Source: Verrucomicrobiaceae bacterium UBA2429 (GTDB lineage Bacteria; Verrucomicrobiota; Verrucomicrobiia; Verrucomicrobiales; Verrucomicrobiaceae). From it: a stretch of DNA of 64,000 bases. Shown one piece after another: positions 32,933-42,016 of the stretch. Made by a program: the position numbers and the translations under genes. Under the pieces are notes generated by a model, which ran no database searches, was not told where the DNA came from, and saw only the letters and a list, made by a program, of their open reading frames with translations. The DNA is taken from NCBI GenBank assembly GCA_002343505.1, contig DDQZ01000031.1, forward strand, positions 10,091-74,090, given 5' to 3'. Each line of letters begins with the position of its first letter. The stretch's first letter is position 1.

Positions 32933-33901
32933 TCAACCTATCTGTTCGTCCGCGATCTTTTTCAACAACCTTTGATCAAACTCCACGGCGCTGTTGTAGC
33001 CGAAGCTGCGCAGCTTGTAGTTCAGCGCCGCCAGCTCGATGAGGCCCGCAACGTCGCGGCCCGGCGCCACTGGGATTTCCACCTTCGCCACAGGCAGTCC
33101 CATGACATTCTCGGTCTGGCTGGCCATGCCCACGCGCTCCAGCTCCTCGGCGTCCTTCAAATGCACGAGGTCCACGACCAGGTCCAGCCGCTTGCTCATG
33201 CGCACGGAGCCGACGCCGAAAAGGGCGGCGACATTGAGGATGCCGAGGCCGCGGATCTCGATCATGTTCCGCGTCATCTCCGGGGAGGAGCCGATGATCT
33301 CGCGGTCCTCGATGAGGCGCAGCCGCACCGCGTCGTCCGCCACCAGGCTGCCGCCGCGCTGGAGCAGGCCGATCACCGCCTCGCTCTTGCCGGAGCCGCT
33401 TTTGCCGCGGATGAGCACGCCGATGCCCTGCACGTCCACGAAGCAGCCATGCACGAGCATCGTCGGCGCGAAGGCCCACTCCAGCTTGATGGTGGCCACG
33501 TTGATGAACTTCATCGTCATCATGCTGGTCTGGAAAACGCAGATTCCCGCCTCGTTGGCGATCTGCACCAGGTCGTCCGGCAGGCGGCGCCCGCGCGCGG
33601 ACACGATGCACGGGATGTCCCAGGTGCAGAGCTGGCTGAAGCGTGCCAGCCGCGTTTTCGGGTCGAGCTGATCCAGATAGGAGTGCTCCGAGTTTCCCAC
33701 CACCTGCACGCGCTTGTAGGCGAAGTAGGTGAAAAAACCGGACAAGGCCAGGCCGGGACGATTCACCGAGGGCTCTAGAATTTTCCTTCCGAACCCCGCA
33801 TCACCGCCAACCAGCTTCAGCTTCAGCGCCTTCTCGTTGACGCGAAAACACTCCTCCACCGTGATGGAGGCGGGGCGTTTGACTTTCGCGGGCTGGCTCA
33901 T
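32933..33901 (-). CDS. hprK: HPr kinase/phosphorylase
   Basis: A 322-residue HprK. The Walker A motif G-K-S-G-S-G-K-S occupies residues 166-173 after HGCFVDVQGIGVLIR, and the signature IRGLGILNVAALFGVG follows near 217. The N-terminal domain (SGFFTYFAYKRVQVVGNSEHSYL) is also typical. It phosphorylates or dephosphorylates HPr on Ser in response to energy state. The upstream promoter fits TTGGGA (33933-33938), 16 bp, TAAGAT (33911-33916), 9 nt before the ATG. It diverges from the second PSD1 gene. Confidence 0.93.
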   Translation of the reverse strand: MSQPAKVKRPASITVEECFRVNEKALKLKLVGGDAGFGRKILEPSVNRPGLALSGFFTYFAYKRVQVVGNSEHSYLDQLDPKTRLARFSQLCTWDIPCIVSARGRRLPDDLVQIANEAGICVFQTSMMTMKFINVATIKLEWAFAPTMLVHGCFVDVQGIGVLIRGKSGSGKSEAVIGLLQRGGSLVADDAVRLRLIEDREIIGSSPEMTRNMIEIRGLGILNVAALFGVGSVRMSKRLDLVVDLVHLKDAEELERVGMASQTENVMGLPVAKVEIPVAPGRDVAGLIELAALNYKLRSFGYNSAVEFDQRLLKKIADEQIG

Positions 33902-33910
33902 GCGGCGGCG

Positions 33911-33938
33911 ATCTTAGCAGCGGAATGCCTGCTCCCAA
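33911..33938 (-). promoter_or_regulatory. Sigma-70-type promoter for hprK-HPr
   Basis: On the minus strand: TTGGGA (33933-33938), 16-bp spacer, TAAGAT (33911-33916), then 9 nt to the hprK ATG. The 5' leader would be at most a few nucleotides. Confidence 0.5.
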
Positions 33939-34000
33939 GCACAAAATCACGAGTCCATGCGCCCCGTCAAAAAGCTGCCCTGGCTTCCGTATGCTAAGTC

Positions 34001-37000
34001 ATGTTTTCGCTGAACTTCTGCCTTGGCCTTTGTCTTCTCGTCTCCGCTTCTCTCGCTGCTGATCCGGTGCCGGTGGCGCAGTGGTCCTTTGATGGCGACA
34101 AGTTGGAGATCGGCAAGGCCGAGGGCGGTGTGGTGTTTGGGCAGGAGGGGCCGTCGCCGAAGCAGTTCAAGGACATCCCGGCAGACAACAAGGCCGCGCT
34201 TTTCAGCGGAGCGAAGGGCAGCTTCATCCGCGTGGCCGATCCAGGTGAAAAAAGCCTCTTCGATTTCGACAATGGCGACAGCATCACCATCGAGGCGTGG
34301 GTGAATCCCGCTTCGGCTCCGAAGGGCGGGAATGTTTACATTCTTGGCAAAGGGCGCACATCGAATCCAGGGCAGGAAGCGAACAATCAGAACTGGGGCC
34401 TTCGGCTCTGGGATTCCGGCGGATTCTTGCGGCCAAGCTTTCTCTTCCGCAGCCGCAAAGACGGCGATCACGCGGGCGACTGGCATCGCTGGACGACGAC
34501 GGGCGGCATCGCGGCTGGCAGCGGCTGGCATCATGTGGCGGTGACGTATGAGTTTGGCAAACCGGAGACGATCCGCGGCTACATTGATGGCGAACTCGCG
34601 CCGGGCGCTTGGGACATGGGCGGCGCGACGAAGCAGGCCCCGGTGGTGGACAATGACGAGGTCTGGCTCGGCACCTCGATGGGCCGCAAAGAAAGCGTGA
34701 CCTTCGACGGTCTGATGGACGAGGTGCGGCTGTATCGCGGCATCCTGCCGGAGAAAACCATTGCCGCGCGTTATCCCGTGCTGCCTTACACGCCGGTGCT
34801 GCCCGAGGGTGGTTTGCCGAAGGGCAAGGTGCGCGTGGAGATCGTCGAAAACATCGGCAAGGCCGCGAAATGGCCGCGCCAGTATCCGCAGCCGGTGGAT
34901 GTCTATGAGGAGGACGTGTTCGGGTTCTTCCAGATCGCGCAGAAGTACACGGACACCGGCGTTCGTGCCGCCCGCAGCAATCCGTATCTGCTGCGTGCCA
35001 TAGCGGAGGTCACGCTGCCTGCGGGCAAACAAGAACTGCTCATGCGCGTGCGCGGCCAGGGGCGTCTTTGGATGGATGGCAAAGTCATCGGTGAGATCCT
35101 CTTCGGCAACACCGGCGGCGGTGCGCACAATGAGGTGGAGCATGCGGAGGCCGAGCGCACCGGCCCCGCTCTGCGTTTGCTCGGGCCTGGAGATCGCGAA
35201 ACACGCATCACCATCGAAAGCGATGGCAAGCCGCACGTCTATGTCTTTGAAATGATCGCGGGTAATGGCCGTGTGCGCACCACGCTGGGCGAGACGAGCC
35301 TCAGCCTGCGCACCGCCGACGGCCAGCAGGTGCTTTTCGCGCCTTCAGAGCGTGTCGTGGCGCTCACGGATGAAGGCTGGGACGCTTATCGCAAAGAGCG
35401 CCTGACGTTTTACACCCAGCTCGACCAGCAGCGCCGTCTCTCCTTGCGTGAGAAGGAGAACGACTACTGGAAGCAGCGCCACACAGAGGCAAAACAGGTC
35501 ATCGCCGCCAAACCTGCGTTGAAGAACGCCGAAGGCATCGACGCGCTCCTCGCCGCCTCCTGGGCTAAAGCCAACGCGGCGAGAGCGAAGGCCGCTGGAG
35601 GCATTGATTTCGAGAAGCAGATCAAGCCGATCCTCGCGGAGAACTGCTACCGCTGCCACGAGGAGAAAGCGAAGGGCGGTCTGCGCCTGAACACGCTCGA
35701 AGCCGCGCAAAAAGGCGGCGATTCCGGCGATCCGGCCATCATTCCAGGCAAACCTGCCGAGAGCCGCCTCATCAGCGCCATTCATCCCGATGCGGGCGAT
35801 GACCTCATGCCGCCGAAGGGCGATCCACTTTCGGAGGCGCAGCGCAAGGTGCTGGCCGACTGGATCGCGCAGGGCGCGTCGTATGCCAGCGCTGGAAAGA
35901 AAATCGAGCCCGCGCCGCTCACCGATGACCTCGAGTTCCTGCGCCGCGTCACGCTCGACACTGTCGGCGTGGTGCCCAGCGCGCAGGAGGTCGCCGCCTT
36001 TCTCGCCGAGGAATCGCCGCAGCGTCGCGAGCGTGCCATTGACCGCCTGCTGAATGACCCGCGCCGCGCCGACCACTGGACCGCCTACTGGCAGGACGTG
36101 CTGGCGGAGAACCCGAACATCCTCAAGCCCAGCCTCAACAACTCCGGCCCCTTCCGCTACTGGATTCATGAGGCGCTCAGCGACAACCTGCCGATGGACC
36201 GTTTTGTTACCGAGCTGATCATGATGGAAGGCGGCGTGCTCGCGGGCGGTCCGGCGGGCTTCTCGCTCGCCGCGCAAAACGACGTGCCCATGGCGGCGAA
36301 GGCGCACATCCTCAGCACCGCTTTCCTCGGCCAGGAGATGACCTGCGCGCGCTGCCATGACTCGCCGTATCATCAGTCAAAGCAGCGCGACCTCTTTGAA
36401 ATGGCCGCGATGCTGAACCGCAAGGAGATCACGCTGCCGGAGACCTCCTCCGTGCCCATGAGCACCTTTGCTGGACGCAAACCGCTCATCGAGATCACGC
36501 TGAAGCCCGGCGCAAAAGTCTCGCCCGGCTGGCCGGCGCTCTTTGAGAAAACGCTGATGGCCGATGAAAAAGCTGCCGCACCGCACAAGAGCAGCGACAG
36601 CCGCGCGCAGCTCGCCGCGCTCATCACCTCGCCCCATAACGGGCGCTTCGCGCAGGTCATCGTGAACCGCGTGTGGAAGCAGTTCCTCGGTCGCGGCTTT
36701 GTCGAGCCCGTGGACGACTGGGAGGCCGCGAAACCCACGCATCCCGAGCTGCTGAAGTGGCTGGCGCGCGACTTCGTTGCGCATGGGTATGACCTGAAGC
36801 ACCTGGAGCGCCGCATCCTGACCTCCGAGGCTTATCAGCGTCGTCCGCAGCCGCTGGAAAAGGGAGCCACGCCCGACTTCGCCGCCCCGCTGCCGCGCCG
36901 CATGACCGCCGAGCAGATCGTGGACTCGCTGTTTGCCTCCGTGGGTAAAAATCTCGATTCCGAGGAGCTGACGATGGACAACGACGGCACGCAGTCCGAG

Positions 37001-37621
37001 AGCGCCATGATCAGTCTCGGCCATCCGCGCCGCGCCTGGGAGTTCACCTCCCTCTCCAACGAGCGCGACCGCCCCAGCCTCGCCATTCCGAAGGCGCAGA
37101 TCATCGTGGACGTGCTGGAAAACTTCGGCTGGCGTCCCTCACGTCAGGAGCCGAAGAGCGTGCGCGAAACCGCCGCCAACGTGCGCCAGCCCGCCATCCT
37201 GGCGAACGGCGCCCTGGGCCGCTGGGTGACGACGCTGGATGAAAAAAGCGCCGTCACCGCGCTCTCCCTGGATGAAAAACTCAGCGATGCCCAGTTGGTG
37301 GATCAGATCTTCCTCCGCCTGCTCACCCGTCATCCCACCGAGGCCGAGCGCAACAGTTTTGCCGCGTTGATCAGCCCCGGTTTCAAAGAGCGCATCATCC
37401 CCGAAGGCAAACGTCCGCCGCCTGTGAAGCTGCCGCCGCTGAAATATGTCGCCTGGTCGAACCACCTCTCCGCCGGAGCCAACAGCATCAAGATCGAGCT
37501 CGAAAAACGCGCCCGCGAAGGCAATCCGCCCACCACCGCCCTCCGCCCCGACTGGCGCGAGCGTCTCGAAGACCTGCTCTGGGCCGTGCTGAACTCACCG
37601 GAGTTCGTGCATCTGCCGTGA
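34001..37621 (+). CDS. PSD1 protein with N-terminal LamG, cytochrome c, DUF1549 and DUF1553
   Basis: A 1206-residue exported protein. Signal peptide [17 protein letters not shown]; LamG-like domain at about 25-265 ([40 protein letters not shown], '[10 protein letters not shown]'); a PA14-like or carbohydrate-binding stretch to ~430; planctomycete cytochrome c with C549-Y-R-C552-H; DUF1549 with a second CxxCH ([11 protein letters not shown]); DUF1553 at the end ([23 protein letters not shown]). The LamG is N-terminal here, but internal in the 15.7-kb paralogue. A -10 hexamer TATGCT ends 5 nt before the ATG. Its usual DUF1501 partner is 4.4 kb away at 42017, beyond the defence-like genes. Confidence 0.9.
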   Translation: MFSLNFCLGLCLLVSASLAADPVPVAQWSFDGDKLEIGKAEGGVVFGQEGPSPKQFKDIPADNKAALFSGAKGSFIRVADPGEKSLFDFDNGDSITIEAWVNPASAPKGGNVYILGKGRTSNPGQEANNQNWGLRLWDSGGFLRPSFLFRSRKDGDHAGDWHRWTTTGGIAAGSGWHHVAVTYEFGKPETIRGYIDGELAPGAWDMGGATKQAPVVDNDEVWLGTSMGRKESVTFDGLMDEVRLYRGILPEKTIAARYPVLPYTPVLPEGGLPKGKVRVEIVENIGKAAKWPRQYPQPVDVYEEDVFGFFQIAQKYTDTGVRAARSNPYLLRAIAEVTLPAGKQELLMRVRGQGRLWMDGKVIGEILFGNTGGGAHNEVEHAEAERTGPALRLLGPGDRETRITIESDGKPHVYVFEMIAGNGRVRTTLGETSLSLRTADGQQVLFAPSERVVALTDEGWDAYRKERLTFYTQLDQQRRLSLREKENDYWKQRHTEAKQVIAAKPALKNAEGIDALLAASWAKANAARAKAAGGIDFEKQIKPILAENCYRCHEEKAKGGLRLNTLEAAQKGGDSGDPAIIPGKPAESRLISAIHPDAGDDLMPPKGDPLSEAQRKVLADWIAQGASYASAGKKIEPAPLTDDLEFLRRVTLDTVGVVPSAQEVAAFLAEESPQRRERAIDRLLNDPRRADHWTAYWQDVLAENPNILKPSLNNSGPFRYWIHEALSDNLPMDRFVTELIMMEGGVLAGGPAGFSLAAQNDVPMAAKAHILSTAFLGQEMTCARCHDSPYHQSKQRDLFEMAAMLNRKEITLPETSSVPMSTFAGRKPLIEITLKPGAKVSPGWPALFEKTLMADEKAAAPHKSSDSRAQLAALITSPHNGRFAQVIVNRVWKQFLGRGFVEPVDDWEAAKPTHPELLKWLARDFVAHGYDLKHLERRILTSEAYQRRPQPLEKGATPDFAAPLPRRMTAEQIVDSLFASVGKNLDSEELTMDNDGTQSESAMISLGHPRRAWEFTSLSNERDRPSLAIPKAQIIVDVLENFGWRPSRQEPKSVRETAANVRQPAILANGALGRWVTTLDEKSAVTALSLDEKLSDAQLVDQIFLRLLTRHPTEAERNSFAALISPGFKERIIPEGKRPPPVKLPPLKYVAWSNHLSAGANSIKIELEKRAREGNPPTTALRPDWRERLEDLLWAVLNSPEFVHLP

Positions 37622-37647
37622 GGCAGGGGCTTCAAGCATGACTTGGC

Positions 37648-38223
37648 TCAGCGCAAACGCTCAATGAGCCGGTAAACCCACGTCGCTTGCTCTTCAGGCC
37701 ACTTCGCATCGGGTGCGACATCCAGCTCCTTGGCTCGCTCGCAGGCTTGTTGCACCATCGGCATGAGCTTCGACGCATCGTAGTCGCCTTTGACAAAATC
37801 CGGCCACTCGCGGATGAGGCTGCGCTGGCAGTCTTGGCGACCGTTGAAGGGGCGGTTGTGCCTCAGATGCAGCCAGAGCCAGAGTTCAAAGCAGGGATTG
37901 CTCAGCGCGAGGTGGTAGTTCTCGTGTTTCGCGATCTCGCGGCTCACATCGTCGAGTTCGGCGGCGCTCCAGGCATCGCGATCAATCACGGCCCAGTATT
38001 CGGTGTTCGATCCCAAACGAGCCTTCTTTTCATATTGAATGAGACGCTCCAGAACCTCGCGGGGGCACGATTTTCCATTCAAAGTGCGCAGTATATGGAT
38101 GCGATAGCCGCCGTCACGCCCCGGATGAAACTCCTCGAAGTAAATCGGTTCGGTTTTCTCGCCTTCTGTCGAGATGACGAAAAGACGTTTCGGGTTTTTG
38201 TAGGCAGGACGGCGGCGCAACAT
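37648..38223 (-). CDS. rloB: RloB-like protein, putative Toprim-type nuclease partner of RloA
   Basis: A 191-residue RloB-family protein. Motifs: FVISTEGEKTEPIYFEEF with E20 in the position of a Toprim glutamate, YWAVIDRDAW giving D81-x-D83, and SNPCFELWLWLHLR at 108-121, the RloB signature. RloB proteins occur beside an AAA ATPase in restriction and abortive-infection contexts (AbiL-like systems). Here it ends 26 nt from the PSD1 stop, convergent, and starts 12 nt after rloA. Codon and base use is visibly less GC-rich than in flanking genes. Nuclease activity is inferred from the motifs. Confidence 0.85.
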   Translation of the reverse strand: MLRRRPAYKNPKRLFVISTEGEKTEPIYFEEFHPGRDGGYRIHILRTLNGKSCPREVLERLIQYEKKARLGSNTEYWAVIDRDAWSAAELDDVSREIAKHENYHLALSNPCFELWLWLHLRHNRPFNGRQDCQRSLIREWPDFVKGDYDASKLMPMVQQACERAKELDVAPDAKWPEEQATWVYRLIERLR

Positions 38224-38235
38224 GGCATTTCCGCA

Positions 38236-39654
38236 TCAGCGAGCGCCGGCAGGAGATGTTCCCCGTCGGGGTGTGTGGAGAAAGAGGTCTGGCTGCTCGA
38301 TTTCCTCCACTCTACTGCGAGCGAACGGTTTGAGATTGGGGACGCCAGAGTAACGACCTTCAAGATAGCTTTTGCGGATGTCCTTGTCATGCCGCTCACG
38401 GTAATTCGAGAGACTTTCCATCTCGGCCGCACCTGATGGAGCGCGTCCGATAAACCAAATCTCATCACGACGAAAAAGATTCTGCCCGAGCAAGTTTACA
38501 TCGTGAGTGGTGAAAATGAGCTGGGAGCGTGTTTTACGGCTGCGGGTCGAGAAGAATAAGTTCAGCAAAGACTGCGCCAAGTGCGTGTGCATTGAGCGGT
38601 CAAGTTCATCAATCACATAGACTTTACGCGAGTCTGGCAAACCCAAGTCATGAAAGGATGGCGCGAGGTCAAACAAACGAACAGTTCCGTCGCTCTCATC
38701 CATCATCTCGAATGGCACATCCTCACCTTCCACCGATTTGCGGAAGGAAACAATCCGTGAAGCGATCAAATCTCCCTCTTTACGGAAAATAGTGAACCTT
38801 TGGCCGTTCGGAGCCATCAAGAAAACCCCGCTTTCATCTGTGATCTTGGAGTTGATATCTTCGACCATATCCGACGGTATGGGCAGGCTCGCGACAGGAA
38901 TGATGACCGGACGGAGTTCGGTGATCCCCGTGTCGGCATGGCGTAGCAGATCAGTGATGTAGTTACGAACTTGATCCCGCCCACTCTCCGCTGTCTCTAG
39001 CGGAGCTGCGATGGAATCAGGGCTCAAAATGACAAGCTGATCCCTAAACCAGCGGAAGACCGGAGCGATAACTTCGAGCTTTCGATCCATCGCTTCATGA
39101 AGAAAAAGCTGGTTCGACCTGGTTCCCCTGGCAGCAAACTTGGCAAACATGCGTTCCTCTTCTGATACGCTAGTGCGTTCCCAGCATGTCATCAGTGTGA
39201 ATCTAGGCTCGCCATCGGATGCAGAGAGCCTTTCAAAATAAACTCGCTCCGAGGACGGGCGGACTTCGATCAGCTTTTCTTCGAGGACATGACGACCATC
39301 GACGGCAAAGACATACCGAAAAAGTTTCTCCACAGCCTCTTCCGCAACCACAATCTCAAACTCAAAGCGAGTGGCTTCCTCTGCGGCTTTTTTTCTCAAA
39401 CGGAACGGAACCCTGCCCGTTGGGCCATCAGGCCGCGTTCCAGTGACGACGAGATGTTGGGCATACTTGAGGGCTTCACAGAAGTTGGATTTGCCGGAGG
39501 CATTTCCGCCCCAGATGGCAGACACCTGGAGAACCCGGTTGCCCGCCACATCGGCCACCCGTTCCTGCCGCAGTGTCTCTTTGGACGCTTCCATGATGAA
39601 CTCGATGGGAGAGTCGATGGATCGAAAATTGGAGACTTTGAGGCTTATGAGCAT
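38236..39654 (-). CDS. rloA: RloA-like AAA/SMC-type ATPase
   Basis: A 472-residue ATPase of the AAA_15/AAA_21 (SMC/RecF-related) group. It begins ISLKVSNFRSID with Walker A G49-G-N-A-S-G-K-S56, has a long insert, then RKVYVIDELDRSMHTHLAQSLL (Walker B and D-loop) and LIFTTHDVNLL with the His-switch. This is the pattern of OLD/RloA/AbiLi ATPases that drive a nuclease partner; the RloB gene follows by 12 nt. The probable role is defence against phage or foreign DNA. The region upstream is AT-rich and contains a perfect 7-1-7 palindrome. Confidence 0.87.
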   Translation of the reverse strand: MLISLKVSNFRSIDSPIEFIMEASKETLRQERVADVAGNRVLQVSAIWGGNASGKSNFCEALKYAQHLVVTGTRPDGPTGRVPFRLRKKAAEEATRFEFEIVVAEEAVEKLFRYVFAVDGRHVLEEKLIEVRPSSERVYFERLSASDGEPRFTLMTCWERTSVSEEERMFAKFAARGTRSNQLFLHEAMDRKLEVIAPVFRWFRDQLVILSPDSIAAPLETAESGRDQVRNYITDLLRHADTGITELRPVIIPVASLPIPSDMVEDINSKITDESGVFLMAPNGQRFTIFRKEGDLIASRIVSFRKSVEGEDVPFEMMDESDGTVRLFDLAPSFHDLGLPDSRKVYVIDELDRSMHTHLAQSLLNLFFSTRSRKTRSQLIFTTHDVNLLGQNLFRRDEIWFIGRAPSGAAEMESLSNYRERHDKDIRKSYLEGRYSGVPNLKPFARSRVEEIEQPDLFLHTPRRGTSPAGAR

Positions 39655-39763
39655 GTTTTTTGTTTGGAGAAAACGTCACTGATTAAACGCTTGTTTCCCA
39701 TTTTTAGCCTGAAAATAATTATATAGTCGAGAAATTTTCACGGATTCGACGATTTTTTTCTTT

Positions 39764-39778
39764 GACGAACTGTTCGTC
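39764..39778. promoter_or_regulatory. Perfect palindrome gacgaac-t-gttcgtc, operator candidate
   Basis: A 7-bp inverted repeat around one central base lies in the AT-rich divergent spacer. This is a plausible repressor site controlling rloAB and/or the MBL pair. It does not match the TGTTC-N4-GAACA spacing reported for verrucomicrobial LexA. Confidence 0.45.
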
Positions 39779-39833
39779 CGAGTTTAGAGATACGATGCCT
39801 TTTATGTCCAGTCGAGTTGGCGGGAAACAGAAA

Positions 39834-39935
39834 GGCCCGGGCGATGGTGGCTGTGCAGCCAATCACCGTCCGGGCCGGAAAACCGGCCAAAGGCCGATCC
39901 CTGGGGAGGGACCGACAGATGGCCCGGTTGTCCGG
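39834..39935 (+). other. Cluster of four GC-rich hairpins, structured RNA or leader candidate
   Basis: HP1 39834-39876 closes with ggcccgg/ccgggcc and inner ggtg/cacc and gctg/cagc pairs. HP2 39873-39888 is ggccgg-aaaa-ccggcc and shares bases with HP1, so the two exclude each other. HP3 39898-39911 is tccct-gggg-aggga. HP4 39924-39935 is ccgg-ttgt-ccgg. The cluster ends about 60 nt before the MBL start codon. The strand is assigned on that basis only. Confidence 0.4.
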
Positions 39936-39997
39936 TAAACGCAAGAGCTGTCTTCTCTGGATGGCTCGCGCTCAATTTGCACGAGACATACCCGTCA

Positions 39998-41047
39998 ATG
40001 ACACCATCCACCCAAACGGAAATCCACATCCTCAACGTGGGCCATGGCGATTGCGCCATCATCAAGCAAGCCAGCGGACGCATCACGATGATCGACATCA
40101 ACAATGGCCAAACATACGACCCTGACACAGAACGCGAACTGGCGGAAGCCAAAATGATCCGGCGATCAGTTCTCGTTGAACGTCAGCTTTTTGCCAACCG
40201 CTTTGGACTGAATTTTTTAACGCAGCAAACCGCAGGAGGTGGATATGCCGCCGAGCTGACGGATCCTGTGGCCTATTTCAAAAGCCATTTTCCAGGGCAA
40301 AGCATCTTTCGGTTCATTCTGACTCACCCTGATCTCGATCATCTGCGTGGTCTCAGCCGATTGGTAAACTCCGGGGTGCAAATCGAGCACTTCTGGGACA
40401 CTGGAAACACGATCTGCAAGACGGATTTCCAATCGGCTGACGACAAAGCAGATTGGGCGCTCTACCAGCGTATCCGCAGCAGCCAGACTGATACAAAACT
40501 GCTGAAACTGTTCCGGCATCAAAAGGGGAAATTCTGGAATGAAGACGATTACGGCGGACGCGGCGATGGCTGGAATATTCTAGCGCCTACGCCGGACATG
40601 AGAGATGCGGCCAACGCAGCAGAAGACCCGAATGCCCACAGCTACGTCATGCATCTCAGGGTCAACGAATTTGTGATGGTCTTCGGTGGAGATGCCACCA
40701 AGTCCATGCTCACGAATATCGCCAGCACCTACGGCAGCCATTTGAAGGCCAACATTTACAAGGCGGCACACCACGGGCGTGAGTCAGGTTACAGTCTGGA
40801 AGCCGTGACGGCCATGTCGCCCGAGTACGCGCTGGTTTCCGTCGGCAAAAAACCTGAAACGGATGCCAGCAATAAATACCGCGGTCTTTGCTCGAAAGGC
40901 GTCTGGTCCACGCGCCACCGTGGGGACATCGTGATTCGTGTGGATTCCACAGGGAACTACGAGTTGGAAGATGGTGACATGCGAGAAGCAAGAATTGCAC
41001 GCAATGTTCTGCATCTCGGAGGATATCCCCCCCGTCGCGCCGCATGA
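39998..41047 (+). CDS. MBL-fold (ComEC/Rec2-like) metallo-hydrolase
   Basis: A 349-residue metallo-beta-lactamase-fold protein. It opens with IHILNVGHGDCAIIK, the 'VGxGD' start shared with ComEC C-terminal domains. The metal motif is H110-P-D-L-D114-H115 in ILTHPDLDHLRGL, with a late IYKAAHHGRESGYS. It has no signal or membrane segment. Residues ~120-230 hold a family-specific insert. A TTG at 39977 is also in frame, but the ATG at 39998 is preferred. Its stop codon overlaps the ATG of the membrane protein (ATGA). Being divergent from rloAB and less GC-rich than flanking genes, it looks like part of an accessory, possibly antiviral, cassette. Confidence 0.8.
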   Translation: MTPSTQTEIHILNVGHGDCAIIKQASGRITMIDINNGQTYDPDTERELAEAKMIRRSVLVERQLFANRFGLNFLTQQTAGGGYAAELTDPVAYFKSHFPGQSIFRFILTHPDLDHLRGLSRLVNSGVQIEHFWDTGNTICKTDFQSADDKADWALYQRIRSSQTDTKLLKLFRHQKGKFWNEDDYGGRGDGWNILAPTPDMRDAANAAEDPNAHSYVMHLRVNEFVMVFGGDATKSMLTNIASTYGSHLKANIYKAAHHGRESGYSLEAVTAMSPEYALVSVGKKPETDASNKYRGLCSKGVWSTRHRGDIVIRVDSTGNYELEDGDMREARIARNVLHLGGYPPRRAA

Positions 41048-41751
41048 AATCGCCGCTGGATGTGTATTCTCTCAAGGCAAGGCTATTCCCTGCTTTCATC
41101 GTGCTGCTTCCGGCAGTCCTCGCCATTCTGGCCTGGCTGCCGGAGGCGAGCCTCGCAAGCACCTCCACTTTGGGTGTCGGCTTGGCTGCCGCATTGAGCT
41201 TCTTCATCTCGGAGTTGGTGCGCGATTGTGGACACCGTAAGCAAGCCCGCTTGTGGGAGACTTGGGGAGGACCACCTACCACCCAATTGCTACGCTGGAG
41301 CAATTTACATGTGAACCCCAATCTGAGGGCAAAATGGAGAGCCGCCATCGAAGAGCTGACGAACTGCCGTCTGCCGTCTGCTGCCAGTGAGAGCAGAAAC
41401 CCATTCAAAGCCGACCAAGCCTACGAGGCGGCTATTGCAGAGTTGCGAATGAAACGCCGAGGCACCGAGTCTAGTTCGCTCTTTTTTAAAGAAAACGCCA
41501 GCTACGGCTTCCGGCGCAATCTCTGGGGTATGAAGCCTGCTGGCATCTTCATATCATCGGTTTCGCTCATTGGCGGAGTTGTTGTATGCGTGCTCAAATC
41601 AAACAACCGCTTTGATCATGCTCCTTCGATACTGGCCATTTTCGTGACAGCCACTCTTCTCGCTCTTTGGATAGTGCGAATCAATCCTCAATGGGTCCGT
41701 GAAAAAGCTGATTCCTACGGTGAGCAACTGCTCGGATCACTGCTCCAGTAG
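41044..41751 (+). CDS. Four-helix membrane protein of unknown function coupled to the MBL gene
   Basis: A 235-residue protein with hydrophobic segments at about 14-33, 38-58, 166-184 and 194-212. These flank a ~105-residue hydrophilic domain (KQARLWETWGG, AKWRAAIEELTN, KENASYGFRRNLWGMKP). No named domain is recognised. Its ATG overlaps the MBL stop codon (ATGA at 41044-41047), so translation is probably coupled and the products may work together. The architecture, two hairpins of membrane helices with a central cytosolic domain, resembles effector or transducer subunits of defence systems, but that is inference. Confidence 0.78.
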   Translation: MKSPLDVYSLKARLFPAFIVLLPAVLAILAWLPEASLASTSTLGVGLAAALSFFISELVRDCGHRKQARLWETWGGPPTTQLLRWSNLHVNPNLRAKWRAAIEELTNCRLPSAASESRNPFKADQAYEAAIAELRMKRRGTESSSLFFKENASYGFRRNLWGMKPAGIFISSVSLIGGVVVCVLKSNNRFDHAPSILAIFVTATLLALWIVRINPQWVREKADSYGEQLLGSLLQ

Positions 41752-41806
41752 ATTGGGGGTACGGCGAGGGTGCATCGCATTTATCCCTGCCCTCACTATT
41801 CCTGTC

Positions 41807-41925
41807 GCAAACCACTCCGCACCGGCGTAGAAATCACACTCTTCCGTTCGCGATTTCGGGGGCGGGAGGAGGTTTGAGAGTGCGAAAACGGGAAAGCAGG
41901 GTATTCGCCGGTGCGCGGGGTTTGC
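41807..41925. repeat. 119-bp imperfect palindrome downstream of the defence-like genes
   Basis: The left end reads gcaaaccactccgcaccggcg; the reverse complement of the right end reads gcaaaccccgcgcaccggcg. The outermost 7 and inner 9 bases match exactly. Weaker complementarity continues inward. It lies between the membrane protein and the DUF1501 gene, at the right edge of the accessory block. Confidence 0.5.
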
Positions 41926-42016
41926 TAAAGGCTGTGGATCAGGTTTTGATGTTTACAACGGGTAGTTCGTGCGGCTTTGAAAGACAGGATGGAACCCGTC
42001 TCGTTCCATTCCGCAC

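Larger units (their letters stand above)
39655..39997. other. Divergent spacer between rloA and the MBL gene, no ORF
   Basis: 343 nt. The left half (39655-39800) is AT-rich with T-runs and a perfect palindrome, as expected of a promoter region. The right half (39834-39935) is GC-rich and folds into several local hairpins. No protein-coding gene is supportable. Confidence 0.6.

Noticed and set aside
39764..39778. LexA/SOS box reading of the palindrome
   Set aside because: The half-sites are joined by one base, not the four-base spacing of LexA boxes.
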